A stretch of 64,000 bases of DNA from Edaphobacter lichenicola (GTDB lineage: Bacteria > Acidobacteriota > Terriglobia > Terriglobales > Acidobacteriaceae), in the NCBI RefSeq assembly GCF_025264645.1, contig NZ_CP073696.1, positions 4,402,001 to 4,466,000 of the forward strand, read 5' to 3'. Made by a program: the position numbers and the translations under genes. This document shows positions 27,416 through 35,932 of the stretch, piece by piece (position 1 is the stretch's first letter; the number at the start of each line of letters is the position of its first letter). The notes beneath the pieces were generated by a model. It made no database searches and had not been told where the DNA came from. It worked only from the letters and a program-made list of their open reading frames with translations.

Positions 27416-27635
27416 ATATCAAGAATAGATGGTTGTCGCAAAACGCGTCGAGACGGCGCCTCCCCGAACCAAAGTCCGGGCTGGTAACCACCGGTCATGA
27501 CGTGGACATTACTACGGAACCATATCGCTCTGGCACGAGGGTGCTATAGCGCTGACGCTCGGTCCGGGCTACTGTAACGGTGTTTGAGATGTCCAGAACG
27601 GTTCGGGCAAAAACCCCGCATAGGACGACAACCAC

Positions 27636-27965
27636 ATGCAGGTATTACTGAGAAAGTCTGAGTTTCGGCAAGACATTCACTGTAGCGTCTGTGGTCAAGG
27701 CTTCCGGCTCTATTGGGAGTCCAATTCACCCGCAGAACGGGCCACCATGCGCTCTCTCGTTGTCGGGGAGCTCCGCGATCATCATTCCAAGGAGCAAGGC
27801 GGCAACAAAACCCCCGGTGCGCATCCGTTCGACCTCTTTCGGCTGCCCACCTGGACGGGATCACCGCAGTTCTCCCGGGAGGCGATGCTTGCAGGGCCGA
27901 CCAAGCCTCGCAGCTCGGTCTCCAAGATCATCTATATCTCCCAGGCTCGCCACGCGGTCAGATAG
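27636..27965 (+). CDS. Hypothetical protein with a CxxC motif
   Basis: A 109-residue protein, MQVLLRKSEFRQDIHCSVCG onward, with a single CxxC near residue 16 followed by the amphipathic ESNSPAERATMRSLVVGELRDHH. The composition is protein-like and differs from the overlapping frames. It may be a small metal-binding or redox protein, but I do not recognise the family. No strong ribosome site is seen. The flanks (27416-27635 and 27966-28110) hold nothing I can name. Confidence 0.45.
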   Translation: MQVLLRKSEFRQDIHCSVCGQGFRLYWESNSPAERATMRSLVVGELRDHHSKEQGGNKTPGAHPFDLFRLPTWTGSPQFSREAMLAGPTKPRSSVSKIIYISQARHAVR

Positions 27966-28120
27966 TCCCAGATCGAATGAAAACGGCGATTGGGCGACTT
28001 TGCTTTAAAGGCTTCGCGGTAAATTCACCGGTTCTGTGCATCGAAGGCATTTTCCCTGCATCTGTAGCGTAGCGGCCGCGTGTTATCTGCGACCCATCCA
28101 AGCAAGATGAGGGTTTGAAA

Positions 28121-28747
28121 ATGTCAACACTTCTAAAGATCGACGTCAGCCCGCGCGGTGAGTCTTCCATCTCCCGCAAACTCGGGAACCACTTCGCGAC
28201 CGAGTGGCAGTCCAATCACACCGGCGGGGAGATCATTACTCGCGATCTGGCGACCACGAGGATCCCTTACGTCGATCTACCCTGGATCGCCGGCGCCTTT
28301 ACTGCTCCCGACCAGCACTCCGCCGAGCACAAGGCCGCGCTCAAGATCTCCGATGAGCTTATCGATGAGCTGCTCGCCGCCGATGAAGTCGTGATCTCCA
28401 CTCCCATGTATAACTTCAACGTTCCGGCCGTCCTCAAGGCCTGGATCGACCATATTGTTCGTCTTAACAAGACCTTCGGCTTTGGCCCAGAGGGCCTCAA
28501 GGGCCTTGCTGGCGGTAAGAAGGTCACCGTCATCATCACCAGCGGCAGCGAGTACACGGCAGGGTCGCCACTGGAGTCCTACAACCTCGAAGGCCCCTAC
28601 TTCCGCGTCGTCTTCGGCTTTATCGGTATAACGGACCTGACCATTGTGCACGCGGGAGGCACCAATACCGTCGCCCAGGGGAAGGTTACCGAGTCGGTCT
28701 TCATCGAGAAGTTCGTCCACGAGATCGACGTGGCCGCCTCCAAGTAA
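28121..28747 (+). CDS. azoR: FMN-dependent NADH:quinone/azo reductase
   Basis: A 208-residue flavodoxin-fold enzyme of the AzoR family. LLKIDVSPRGESSISRKLG is the FMN phosphate loop, STPMYNFNVPAVLKAWIDHI the central FMN motif, and ITSGSEYTAGSPLES the second flavin loop. AzoR reduces quinones and azo compounds with NADH, protecting against thiol stress. The ATG at 28121 has GAGGG upstream; a TTG two codons earlier is less likely. It lies upstream of tspO on the same strand. Confidence 0.92.
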   Translation: MSTLLKIDVSPRGESSISRKLGNHFATEWQSNHTGGEIITRDLATTRIPYVDLPWIAGAFTAPDQHSAEHKAALKISDELIDELLAADEVVISTPMYNFNVPAVLKAWIDHIVRLNKTFGFGPEGLKGLAGGKKVTVIITSGSEYTAGSPLESYNLEGPYFRVVFGFIGITDLTIVHAGGTNTVAQGKVTESVFIEKFVHEIDVAASK

Positions 28748-28854
28748 CGAGAGTTCGTTCCACAGATCGAAAAGCACACGACACGGCGGACAGCCATACA
28801 ACTGTCCGCCGTTTTTCGTCACTCATACTATGGTCTCCCCAAGCTGGAGCTTTT

Positions 28855-29376
28855 ATGGCGGCCTTGATCCCATCTACTCGGCAAGAAGGCGCACCTGATC
28901 GACCTATAGCCGGTCTTCTCGGGTTCTTCGGCGTCTGTTACACCGTAGCCGGGGTCGGTGCCCTGTCGACTGTGCCGTCCATCCCCAACTGGTACGCTGC
29001 CCTCGCCAAGCCCAGCTTCAATCCACCCAACTGGATCTTCGCGCCCGTGTGGACGGCCCTCTACGGCCTTATGGCAATCGCTGCGTGGTTGGTCTGGCGA
29101 ACGCCTAAGACGGGCTTACGGGCTGCCTCCCGTCTCTCAGGGCTCAACTTCTTCAGCCTGCAGTTATTGCTCAACGCCGTTTGGACCCCTGTCTTCTTCC
29201 ACTACCATTGGCTTCTTGCAGCTCTGGTCGTCATCCTGTGTCTGTGGGTTGCCATCCTCTTTACAACAATCCAATTTTGGAAGATGGAGCGCTTCGCCGC
29301 CGTTCTGCTTCTTCCGTACCTGGCTTGGGTCGGCTTTGCTGCGGCGCTCAACTACCAGATCTATCGTCTTAACTAG
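28855..29376 (+). CDS. tspO: TspO/MBR family membrane protein
   Basis: A 173-residue protein with five predicted helices. The family motif NWYAALAKPSFNPPNWIFAPVWTALYGLM is intact, with the Pro/Trp residues that form the porphyrin pocket, and NFFSLQLLLNAVWTPVFF marks helix 3. TspO proteins bind porphyrins and act in stress-related tetrapyrrole handling. The N-terminus has a longer soluble lead (about 17 residues) than most. GGAG lies before the ATG, and a terminator follows. Confidence 0.92.
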   Translation: MAALIPSTRQEGAPDRPIAGLLGFFGVCYTVAGVGALSTVPSIPNWYAALAKPSFNPPNWIFAPVWTALYGLMAIAAWLVWRTPKTGLRAASRLSGLNFFSLQLLLNAVWTPVFFHYHWLLAALVVILCLWVAILFTTIQFWKMERFAAVLLLPYLAWVGFAAALNYQIYRLN

Positions 29377-29394
29377 CGCTCCAGGGCAAAAGGA

Positions 29395-29430
29395 AGGACC
29401 GCACCTTACGGATAGCGGTCCTGTTCTTTG
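29395..29430 (+). terminator. Terminator after tspO
   Basis: Arms AGGACCGC (29395-29402) and GCGGTCCT (29415-29422) form an 8-bp stem followed by GTTCTTT. It lies between convergent genes (tspO and the small minus-strand protein gene) and may serve both. Confidence 0.7.
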
Positions 29431-29448
29431 AAACAGTGGTGGGTTGGG

Positions 29449-29583
29449 TTACGCGATTTCCGGGAAGCTCTTCATGGTTGGTTCCTGCGGCATATGTTTC
29501 TTCAGCCAAACGTTTGCTCTCCACCGTCCGACGAAGGGGGCGGTAGCGATCATTCCAAATGCAACACCTAACGCAATATGCAT
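29449..29583 (-). CDS. 44-residue small membrane-associated protein
   Basis: A short gene easily missed. The ATG at 29583 is preceded by a near-perfect AAAGGAGATG ribosome site. The product begins MHIALGVAFGMIATAPFVG, a hydrophobic helix of about 18 residues, then WRANVWLKKHMPQEP and a short polar tail. The strong ribosome site and a one-helix-plus-basic-tail plan suggest a real small membrane protein, perhaps involved in stress. I do not recognise a family. Confidence 0.6.
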   Translation of the reverse strand: MHIALGVAFGMIATAPFVGRWRANVWLKKHMPQEPTMKSFPEIA

Positions 29584-29829
29584 AAACATCTCCTTTTTTT
29601 CTCCCCAAAGGCCTTATTGAACCTTCCAGGGGTGAACCCGGCAGTGACTTGCAAACTTGCAAAGAATTGCATGTTGCAACTGTTGATTCCCCACTATCCC
29701 CCCACCGAACCTCGCTCGACATCCCACCTTTGTGTTATCGGCTAGTCCTTCGTGTTAGGACAGTCGAGATGTCAGCCACCTCCAGTAACCTCTGCTCCCC
29801 GACCCAGCGTAATCGCCTAAAATAGCGGC

Positions 29830-31329
29830 ATGTCCTATGCCGCAGCAGTCGATAATCTTTACGCCCTGGGTCACGAGCTTGCCCCCCCTGCGCCGGGCGC
29901 TCCACGGCGCAAATTCGACCTTGCCCACATGCGTGTACTCGCCGAAGCGCTGGGCGGCCCGCAGAACGCCTTTCCTTCGGTCCTTATCGCCGGAACGAAC
30001 GGTAAAGGCTCCACGGCTGCCACCCTTGCCAGCATCCTGACGGCAGCCGGCTACCGCACGGGCCTCTACACCTCGCCTCACCTGATCCGAGTCAACGAGC
30101 GCATCCAGATCGATGGCGCTCCGATTCCCGATGAGGATTTTGCCCGGCTGTACTTTCAAGTCGACGAGACCGGCCGCCGCCTGGTCGAATCAGGCGGTCT
30201 CCCCCATCCCCCCAGCTTCTTCGAGGTCCTTACTGCTGTCGCTTTCCTCCACTTCGCTGGTAAAACCGCCCTGGAGGCGGGAGCAGGCAGACCAAACGAC
30301 GGCCCCGTGGACATCGCCGTCCTTGAAGTCGGCCTTGGCGGCCGCCTTGACGCAACCAACATCGTCGAGCCGCTCCTCTCGATCCTGACCGACATCGCGC
30401 TCGATCACCAGGACTATCTCGGCAACACCATCGCCGAGATCACACGCGAAAAGGCCGGCATCCTCCGCCTCAACGGAACGCTTATCACCCTTCCACAACA
30501 CCCGGAGGCCAACCAGGCTATCGGGGAGGCTGCCGCAACGCTGAATCTGCGCGCCATCAACGCCGCGAACTACATTCCGCATACGCCGGTGACAGGTCAT
30601 CAGGACGCATATGAGGGAGAGCCTGCTCCGTCACAGCCTCTCCCTGCAAACCACTATATTGTCACCGTCGGCGATCAGGCTCTTGAGGTCGACTCTCCTC
30701 TGCCCGGCCATCATCAGCGGCGCAATATTGCGCTCGCAATTGCGGCGGCAGTTGAATTACGTAGCCAGGATGGTTACAAATTACTACAAAATCCTTCTAT
30801 AGGTAACAGTAATGGTTACAATATACCCAACGCGGCCATCGAAAAGGGCATTCGCGATACTCGCTGGCCTGGCCGACTCGAGCTGGTCAGGTTCTCCGAA
30901 GGCCCTCAGCTTCTTCTCGATGTAGCCCACAACCCCGCCGGAGCCTGGACGCTGCGCGCCGCGATCGCTCAGCTTCCCGAGTCCCAGCCCCGTACGCTGC
31001 TCTTCAGTTGCCTTCGCGACAAGGATCTTCGCGAGATGGCCCAGATCCTTCTGCCTCTCTTCGATTCGTCCTCGGGCGAGGTGGAGCGCCGCAACGATCA
31101 CATCCTCTTTGCTCCGATCGACAACCCCCGCGCTGCCAGTATCGAGGATCTGCTCGCAGCGGCACGTGAGCTCGAGATCCCTGCCCGTGCTGCGAATGAC
31201 CTCGCCACGGCACTGTCACAGGCCCGCGCCATCACCCCAGCTAATGGCCTCGTCATCGCTACCGGCTCCGTCTACCTTGTAGGAGAGATCCGTCGCCTCG
31301 CGAAAGAGTCAGGATCCACTCTTCCATGA
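29830..31329 (+). CDS. folC: Folylpolyglutamate/dihydrofolate synthase
   Basis: A 499-residue FolC of the Mur-ligase fold. The P-loop is GTNGKGSTAA at about 55-64, SPHLIRVNERI is the folate-site strand, and the LEVGLGGRLDATNIV and DIALDHQDYLG motifs are present. The C-terminal domain follows LLDVAHNPAGAWTLR. It adds glutamates to folates, and in many bacteria also makes dihydrofolate. It is longer than the usual 420-450 residues; part of the extra length is an AT-rich patch at 30770-30830 encoding a polar loop (YKLLQNPSIGNSNGYNIP). It overlaps plsC by four bases. Confidence 0.95.
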   Translation: MSYAAAVDNLYALGHELAPPAPGAPRRKFDLAHMRVLAEALGGPQNAFPSVLIAGTNGKGSTAATLASILTAAGYRTGLYTSPHLIRVNERIQIDGAPIPDEDFARLYFQVDETGRRLVESGGLPHPPSFFEVLTAVAFLHFAGKTALEAGAGRPNDGPVDIAVLEVGLGGRLDATNIVEPLLSILTDIALDHQDYLGNTIAEITREKAGILRLNGTLITLPQHPEANQAIGEAAATLNLRAINAANYIPHTPVTGHQDAYEGEPAPSQPLPANHYIVTVGDQALEVDSPLPGHHQRRNIALAIAAAVELRSQDGYKLLQNPSIGNSNGYNIPNAAIEKGIRDTRWPGRLELVRFSEGPQLLLDVAHNPAGAWTLRAAIAQLPESQPRTLLFSCLRDKDLREMAQILLPLFDSSSGEVERRNDHILFAPIDNPRAASIEDLLAAARELEIPARAANDLATALSQARAITPANGLVIATGSVYLVGEIRRLAKESGSTLP

Positions 31330-32210
31330 CCGACAGGCTTAGCGAGAGACTGGAAGACAAGACTGCTGAGAGAGCCGACGACGTCTCCGCTTCCGACGAG
31401 GCGAAGACGACCGTCCAGCCGGTCCTCTCTGTGTCAGAGCCGAAGGACGCTGAGACTGCCGTTGCCTCGAAGCAGCCGCCGTTCGCTCTTCGCTGGCTGT
31501 CCTACCTGATCGCGATTCCACTTATAGTTCTCGCGACCGCCGGCTTTGGCTGCATCTCGCTGCTCTGCGGCCTTTGGGACAAGTCCGGCCGCCAACAACA
31601 TGGCGTCGCACATCTCTGGGCTCGGACGCTTCTCCTCATCAGCATGTCGCCAGTCGAAATCGTCGGCCGCGAGAAGCTGCACGAGCATGGCACTGCCGTC
31701 TACGCCTCCAACCACTTGAGCTACATGGACACTCCTGTCCTGTTCGCCAAGCTTCCATTCCAGTTTCGTATTCTGGCGAAGCAGTCGCTGTGGAAGATTC
31801 CATTTATTGGGTGGTACCTCAACCGCTCCGGCCAGGTGCCAGTGGATAGCAAGAGCTCGCGGTCGCTGGTCGCCAGTTTGAATCGCGGCGTTGCTACCTT
31901 GAAGCACGGTCTGCCCCTGGTCCTGTTTCCTGAAGGTGGCCGCGCCGCCACCGGGCGACTTCAGACGATGATGTCCGGATGCGCGTACATGGCGATCAAG
32001 GCGCAGGTGCCCCTGGTCCCGCTTACGCTGGTTGGCACGTATGAACTCCTCCCGATCCACGTCTATGCGCTGTATCCCCGCCCGATCCTGATCGTGGTGG
32101 GGGACCCTATCCCTACGAAGGGCCTTACGTCGAGGGATGCAGATGCCCTTACGCAGCGGATCTACGAGTCCATCTCCGCTACCTACGCGCAGTACACCCA
32201 GAATCGGTAG
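31326..32210 (+). CDS. plsC: 1-acyl-glycerol-3-phosphate acyltransferase
   Basis: A 294-residue PlsC-family enzyme that makes phosphatidic acid at the inner membrane. A disordered acidic N-terminal extension (about 1-50, rich in Asp, Glu, Ser) precedes the membrane helix LIAIPLIVLATAGFGCISLL. The catalytic motif is NHLSYMD at about 128-134 (the HxxxxD box), and LFPEGGRAATGRL at about 199-211 is the substrate-binding box. The start ATGA overlaps the folC stop, so the two are translationally coupled. The extended N-terminus is longer than in most PlsC proteins. Confidence 0.93.
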   Translation: MTDRLSERLEDKTAERADDVSASDEAKTTVQPVLSVSEPKDAETAVASKQPPFALRWLSYLIAIPLIVLATAGFGCISLLCGLWDKSGRQQHGVAHLWARTLLLISMSPVEIVGREKLHEHGTAVYASNHLSYMDTPVLFAKLPFQFRILAKQSLWKIPFIGWYLNRSGQVPVDSKSSRSLVASLNRGVATLKHGLPLVLFPEGGRAATGRLQTMMSGCAYMAIKAQVPLVPLTLVGTYELLPIHVYALYPRPILIVVGDPIPTKGLTSRDADALTQRIYESISATYAQYTQNR

Positions 32211-32234
32211 CTTGGGCCTTCTTTAGGGCAAATG

Positions 32235-32250
32235 TTCCACGTGGAACGGT
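32235..32250. promoter_or_regulatory. parS site 1
   Basis: TGTTCCACGTGGAACG matches the ParB-binding palindrome TGTTNCACGTGNAACA at all but the last base. It lies in the plsC-peptidase gap, 2.7 kb from parB. Confidence 0.85.
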
Positions 32251-32274
32251 GAGAGGTCCTATCATGTTAAGAGC

Positions 32275-33057
32275 ATGAAGCCGCGAATCGCTATCCCCGT
32301 CCCAACCAGTACCGACCTCGCCTACAACCAGCGCTCGTGGCCGCAGTATGCCTCGGCCGTCGAACGCAGCGGCGGCGAGCCCGTCGAGATCCCCCTTGCT
32401 GCCACTCCGACAGCCATCGCAAATCTCATCAATACGTGCCAGGGAGTCCTGCTGCCCGGTAGTCCGGCCGACGTGAACCCCCACAAGTACGGCCAGGAGC
32501 CAATTCCCGAGTGCGCCGCAGCCGATAGTCTTCGCGAAAATGTTGATGAGCTTCTGGTGCAGGACGCTCACAACCTCTATAAGCCGATCTTCGCTATCTG
32601 CTTCGGGATCCAGTTCCTGAATGTCTGGCGCGGTGGCACGCTGGTTCAGGATTTGACCGTCCTCCCGGTGAACCATGCCGCGGGCGGCAGTGTCGCAATC
32701 GCCCATACCGCTGCAGTGGCACCGGATTCGCTCCTCGGCAGCCTGGTTTCCACTTCGGAGGCACCGGAGCAGGACTCTTTCCTCCGGCTGCCGATCAACT
32801 CCAGCCATCATCAGGCGATCGGTATCCCCGGCGATGGGCTTCGTATCTCTGCGCGTTGTCCACAAGATGCGGTTATCGAGGCGGTGGAGGGTGGTCAGGC
32901 GACAGAAGGCGCTTCCGCGCACTTTGTCGTCGGAGTTCAGTGGCATCCGGAACGCAGCTACGATCTGAGTCTCGCCTCTCGGGCGCTTTTTGATCGATTC
33001 GTCGCAGAAGCTGCCGTTTGGACCCCTCGTCCCATCCATACTTCCGTAGCTTTGTAA
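32275..33057 (+). CDS. Class-I glutamine amidotransferase-like peptidase C26 (PuuD-like)
   Basis: A 260-residue protein of the gamma-glutamyl-gamma-aminobutyrate hydrolase type. MKPRIAIPVPTS opens the fold, GVLLPGSPADVNPHKY is the oxyanion strand, FAICFGIQFLNVWRGG holds the nucleophile Cys at about 108, and VGVQWHPER supplies the His-Glu pair at about 223. Such enzymes cut gamma-glutamyl bonds in amino-acid or polyamine breakdown; the exact substrate is not decided. parS sites lie on both sides. Confidence 0.85.
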   Translation: MKPRIAIPVPTSTDLAYNQRSWPQYASAVERSGGEPVEIPLAATPTAIANLINTCQGVLLPGSPADVNPHKYGQEPIPECAAADSLRENVDELLVQDAHNLYKPIFAICFGIQFLNVWRGGTLVQDLTVLPVNHAAGGSVAIAHTAAVAPDSLLGSLVSTSEAPEQDSFLRLPINSSHHQAIGIPGDGLRISARCPQDAVIEAVEGGQATEGASAHFVVGVQWHPERSYDLSLASRALFDRFVAEAAVWTPRPIHTSVAL

Positions 33058-33073
33058 CGTTGGGCCGTCGCGG

Positions 33074-33099
33074 GCGCATGTTCCACGTGGAACATGCGC
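33074..33099. promoter_or_regulatory. parS site 2, in a 26-bp perfect palindrome
   Basis: The core TGTTCCACGTGGAACA at 33079-33094 fits the ParB site exactly, and the symmetry extends five bases further on each side (GCGCA and TGCGC). It lies in the gap before rsmG. Confidence 0.93.
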
Positions 33100-33143
33100 T
33101 CAGCTCTCGAGCTTATCGGCCCTTGCGATAAACTTGAAGTTCG

Positions 33144-33755
33144 ATGGCCACCCTCTCCAACTCTGCGATTGCAACCCTCATCCAGCCTTATCTGACAGAT
33201 AAGATTGCCATTCCGCAGACCCTCCTCCCTCAACTTTCCCTCTATCTTGACCTGCTGGTGAGATGGAACGCCCGCACAAACCTTACGGCCATCCGCGACC
33301 CTGAGGAGATCGTTCGCCGGCACTTTGGGGAGAGTTTGTTCGCAGCTCAGTATCTCGACCCGGCTGCCGACACGCTGCTCGACTTCGGTTCCGGCGCTGG
33401 CTTTCCTGGCCTGCCCATCGCGCTCCTTCGCCCCGAAATTAAGGTCACCCTGGCCGAATCTCAGAACAAAAAGGCCAGTTTTCTCCGTGAAGTTGTCCGG
33501 AACCTGAAACTCACCACCGAAGTCTGGGCTGCGAGGGTCGAGACGATGCCCGAAACCCGGCTCTTCCATACCGTCACCCTTCGGGCGGTCGATAATATGG
33601 CCGCTGCGCTGGCTGCTGCCGCACCTCGGGCCTCCCGCGATCTGCTCCTCTTGTCTAACGCCGATGCTGCCTTACCTCCCGAGTTCAGCCCGCATCCGGC
33701 CATCCCGATTCCTACGACTCAAAACAGCGTTCTTTTGCGCGCAACTCGCCTCTAA
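33144..33755 (+). CDS. rsmG: 16S rRNA (guanine-527-N7)-methyltransferase
   Basis: A 203-residue RsmG (GidB), which methylates G527 of 16S rRNA with [21 protein letters not shown] is the family N-terminal helix, [18 protein letters not shown] at about 80-97 the SAM loop, and [17 protein letters not shown] the following strand. The NLTAI and FGSGAGFPG motifs are diagnostic. It stands in the classic rsmG-parA-parB order with a parS site on each side. Confidence 0.95.
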   Translation: MATLSNSAIATLIQPYLTDKIAIPQTLLPQLSLYLDLLVRWNARTNLTAIRDPEEIVRRHFGESLFAAQYLDPAADTLLDFGSGAGFPGLPIALLRPEIKVTLAESQNKKASFLREVVRNLKLTTEVWAARVETMPETRLFHTVTLRAVDNMAAALAAAAPRASRDLLLLSNADAALPPEFSPHPAIPIPTTQNSVLLRATRL

Positions 33756-33757
33756 GA

Positions 33758-33773
33758 CGTTCCACGTGGAACA
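33758..33773. promoter_or_regulatory. parS site 3
   Basis: CGTTCCACGTGGAACA differs from the ParB site only in the first base. It starts three bases past the rsmG stop and about 150 bases before parA. Related half-sites (CGTTCCACACG) follow near 33830. Confidence 0.87.
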
Positions 33774-33919
33774 AAGATTTCCACATTGGGCCCCGCGGAA
33801 CTGCCCTGATTTCGCCACGAAACAAGCGTTCCACACGTTCTCCACAGCTCTTGCTACTTCTGCACAAACATCTGCCATTGCCACGGCTTCCAGCTCCCGA
33901 TACCCTTGCATTTACCTCG

Positions 33920-34873
33920 ATGATCACCGAACAAACCACCAGCAAACCCGAAACCTCCCCCCAGAAGTCAATCGATCCGAAGCCAACTTCCAAGGTTCTG
34001 GCTGTCGTGAATCAAAAAGGTGGAGTCGGCAAGACCACGACCGCTATCAATCTGGCTGCCGCGCTCGCCCTCGAAGGGCTCAATACTCTTCTCATCGACT
34101 GTGATCCTCAGGCAAATTCCACGGGAGGGCTTGGATTTGCCCGTCCGAAGGATGACGAAGAGGCCCGTCTCAGCGTCTACGACATTCTTCTCGGCCAAAC
34201 CACCATTGCGGAGGCTCTCCTCTCAACCGAGATCGATACCCTCAAGCTCATCCCCAGCAGCAAGAACCTCATCGGCGCCACGATCGAGCTCATCGCTCTC
34301 GATCGCCGCGAGTACAAGCTCCGCGACGCGATTGACCCGATCCGCGCTGACTACCCCTTTATCATCCTCGATTGCCCCCCAGCGCTTGATCTTCTTACCT
34401 TGAACTCGCTCGTTGCCGCAGACGGCCTCCTGGTCCCCATGCAGGCTGAGTACTTCGCCCTGGAAGGCATCTCCGAGCTGATGAGCACCCTCGACCGTGT
34501 CTCTCAGGCCTTCAACGCTGGCCTGGCCCTCGAAGGTGTGGTTCTCACCATGTTCGACGACCGGACGAACCTCTCTCAGCAGGTCTCAGAAAATCTCAAG
34601 GCGTTCTTCAACGACAAGCTCCTTAAAACGACCATCCCACGCAACATCCGCCTCGCCGAAGCCCCCAGCCATGGCAAACCCGTCTCGCTCTACGACCCTA
34701 AGTCGCGCGGGGCCGAAGCCTATCGCGAGCTGGCCCTCGAACTCCTCACGCGCAACAACATCGCCAGCCCAGAGGAGAAGAGGCGTAAAGCAGCCGCAGC
34801 GGCTGCAGCCAGCGCCCTCAAATCCTTCAACAAGCCCGAAAAGAAATCCCGCTTCTGGCAGTCCTCGAAATAA
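33920..34873 (+). CDS. parA: Chromosome-partitioning ATPase ParA (Soj)
   Basis: A 317-residue ParA. The deviant Walker A is [15 protein letters not shown] at about 29-43, [13 protein letters not shown] follows, and [14 protein letters not shown] is the Walker B region. The N-terminal 20 residues are polar with no helix-turn-helix, so it is the chromosomal Soj type, which forms ATP-dependent gradients on the nucleoid that pull ParB-parS complexes. The C-terminus has an unusual Ala/Lys-rich tail ([19 protein letters not shown]). I chose the ATG at 33920, where the polar lead begins; no clear ribosome site is seen. Confidence 0.96.
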   Translation: MITEQTTSKPETSPQKSIDPKPTSKVLAVVNQKGGVGKTTTAINLAAALALEGLNTLLIDCDPQANSTGGLGFARPKDDEEARLSVYDILLGQTTIAEALLSTEIDTLKLIPSSKNLIGATIELIALDRREYKLRDAIDPIRADYPFIILDCPPALDLLTLNSLVAADGLLVPMQAEYFALEGISELMSTLDRVSQAFNAGLALEGVVLTMFDDRTNLSQQVSENLKAFFNDKLLKTTIPRNIRLAEAPSHGKPVSLYDPKSRGAEAYRELALELLTRNNIASPEEKRRKAAAAAAASALKSFNKPEKKSRFWQSSK

Positions 34874-34964
34874 GTCAGATCCGGTTCTCGTAGCCGCACC
34901 ACTGCCTTGATTTCCACTTTCCCAGGCCCTGAACCACATTTCATCGTATAGAGAGTCTCCTATC

Positions 34965-35879
34965 ATGCCAGCAGTCACAACCGACCCCAAGCGCCGCGCC
35001 CTCGGCAAAGGCCTTGAATCCCTTCTTCCCTCTCGCCCAGCGCCAACACCCGCACCGCAGATCGCTGCACCGGTCGAATCAACGGGGAAGCCACTCGAGA
35101 TACCGCTGGACCAGATCGAACGCAATCCCTACCAGACCAGGACTCAGTTCGATGAAGCCAAGCTCGCCGAACTTGCTCAGTCCATCTCGGCCTCCGGAGT
35201 GGTGCAACCCATTGTGGTGCGGCCACTTGCAGGCGGCAGGTATCAACTGATTACAGGAGAGCGCCGCTGGCTGGCCAGTAAGAAGGCCAACAAAGCTACC
35301 ATTCCCGCAATCGTCCGCCAGGTGTCAGATGAGCAGACCCTTGAGATGACCATCGTCGAGAACCTTCAGCGTGCCGATCTCAACCCGATCGAACAAGCCC
35401 GTGCCTACCAGCGACTCAGCAACGACTTCAAGATGACTCAGGAACAGATGGCCATCCGCACCGGCAAAGAGCGGGCGAGTGTGTCTAACTTCCTTCGTTT
35501 GTTGAAGTTACCGGATGCGGTCCAGCAGAAGGTCGAGTCCGGAGAGCTCTCCTTTGGCCACGCCCGCACGCTTCTGGCGTTGGAATCACCCGATGCGATC
35601 GCTGCTGCCGCCCAAAAGGTGATGGCGCTCTCGCTCTCCGTTCGCCAAACCGAGAGCTACGTTCAGGGCCTCATCAACCCTGAGGCGAAAGAGAAGAAGG
35701 AATCGAAGGCCGAGGCACAACCGGAAGATCCCAACGTGCGCGAGGCACAGGACCGTATCCGCCGAACGCTTGGCCTCAAGGTTCGAATTGAAGATAAGAA
35801 CGGCAAGGGCCGTGTCATTATCGAATACTCCGGCCTCGAAGACTTCGATTCGATTCTCACCGCCCTTGGCGGTCAGTAG
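34965..35879 (+). CDS. parB: Chromosome-partitioning protein ParB (Spo0J)
   Basis: A 304-residue ParB. An N-terminal segment with the RRALGKGLESLLPS motif contacts ParA. The CTP-binding domain contains NPYQTRTQFDE, the TGERRWLAS box at about 98-106 and MTIVENLQRADLNP. The helix-turn-helix DNA-binding domain follows (MTQEQMAIRTGKERASVSNF), and a C-terminal dimer domain begins after an acidic linker (KEKKESKAEAQPEDP). ParB loads on the three nearby parS sites and spreads. Confidence 0.97.
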   Translation: MPAVTTDPKRRALGKGLESLLPSRPAPTPAPQIAAPVESTGKPLEIPLDQIERNPYQTRTQFDEAKLAELAQSISASGVVQPIVVRPLAGGRYQLITGERRWLASKKANKATIPAIVRQVSDEQTLEMTIVENLQRADLNPIEQARAYQRLSNDFKMTQEQMAIRTGKERASVSNFLRLLKLPDAVQQKVESGELSFGHARTLLALESPDAIAAAAQKVMALSLSVRQTESYVQGLINPEAKEKKESKAEAQPEDPNVREAQDRIRRTLGLKVRIEDKNGKGRVIIEYSGLEDFDSILTALGGQ

Positions 35880-35932
35880 ACTTTCGCATCACCGTTATTC
35901 CAATCAATTCGAAGGACGTCAGGAGGTAGCTC

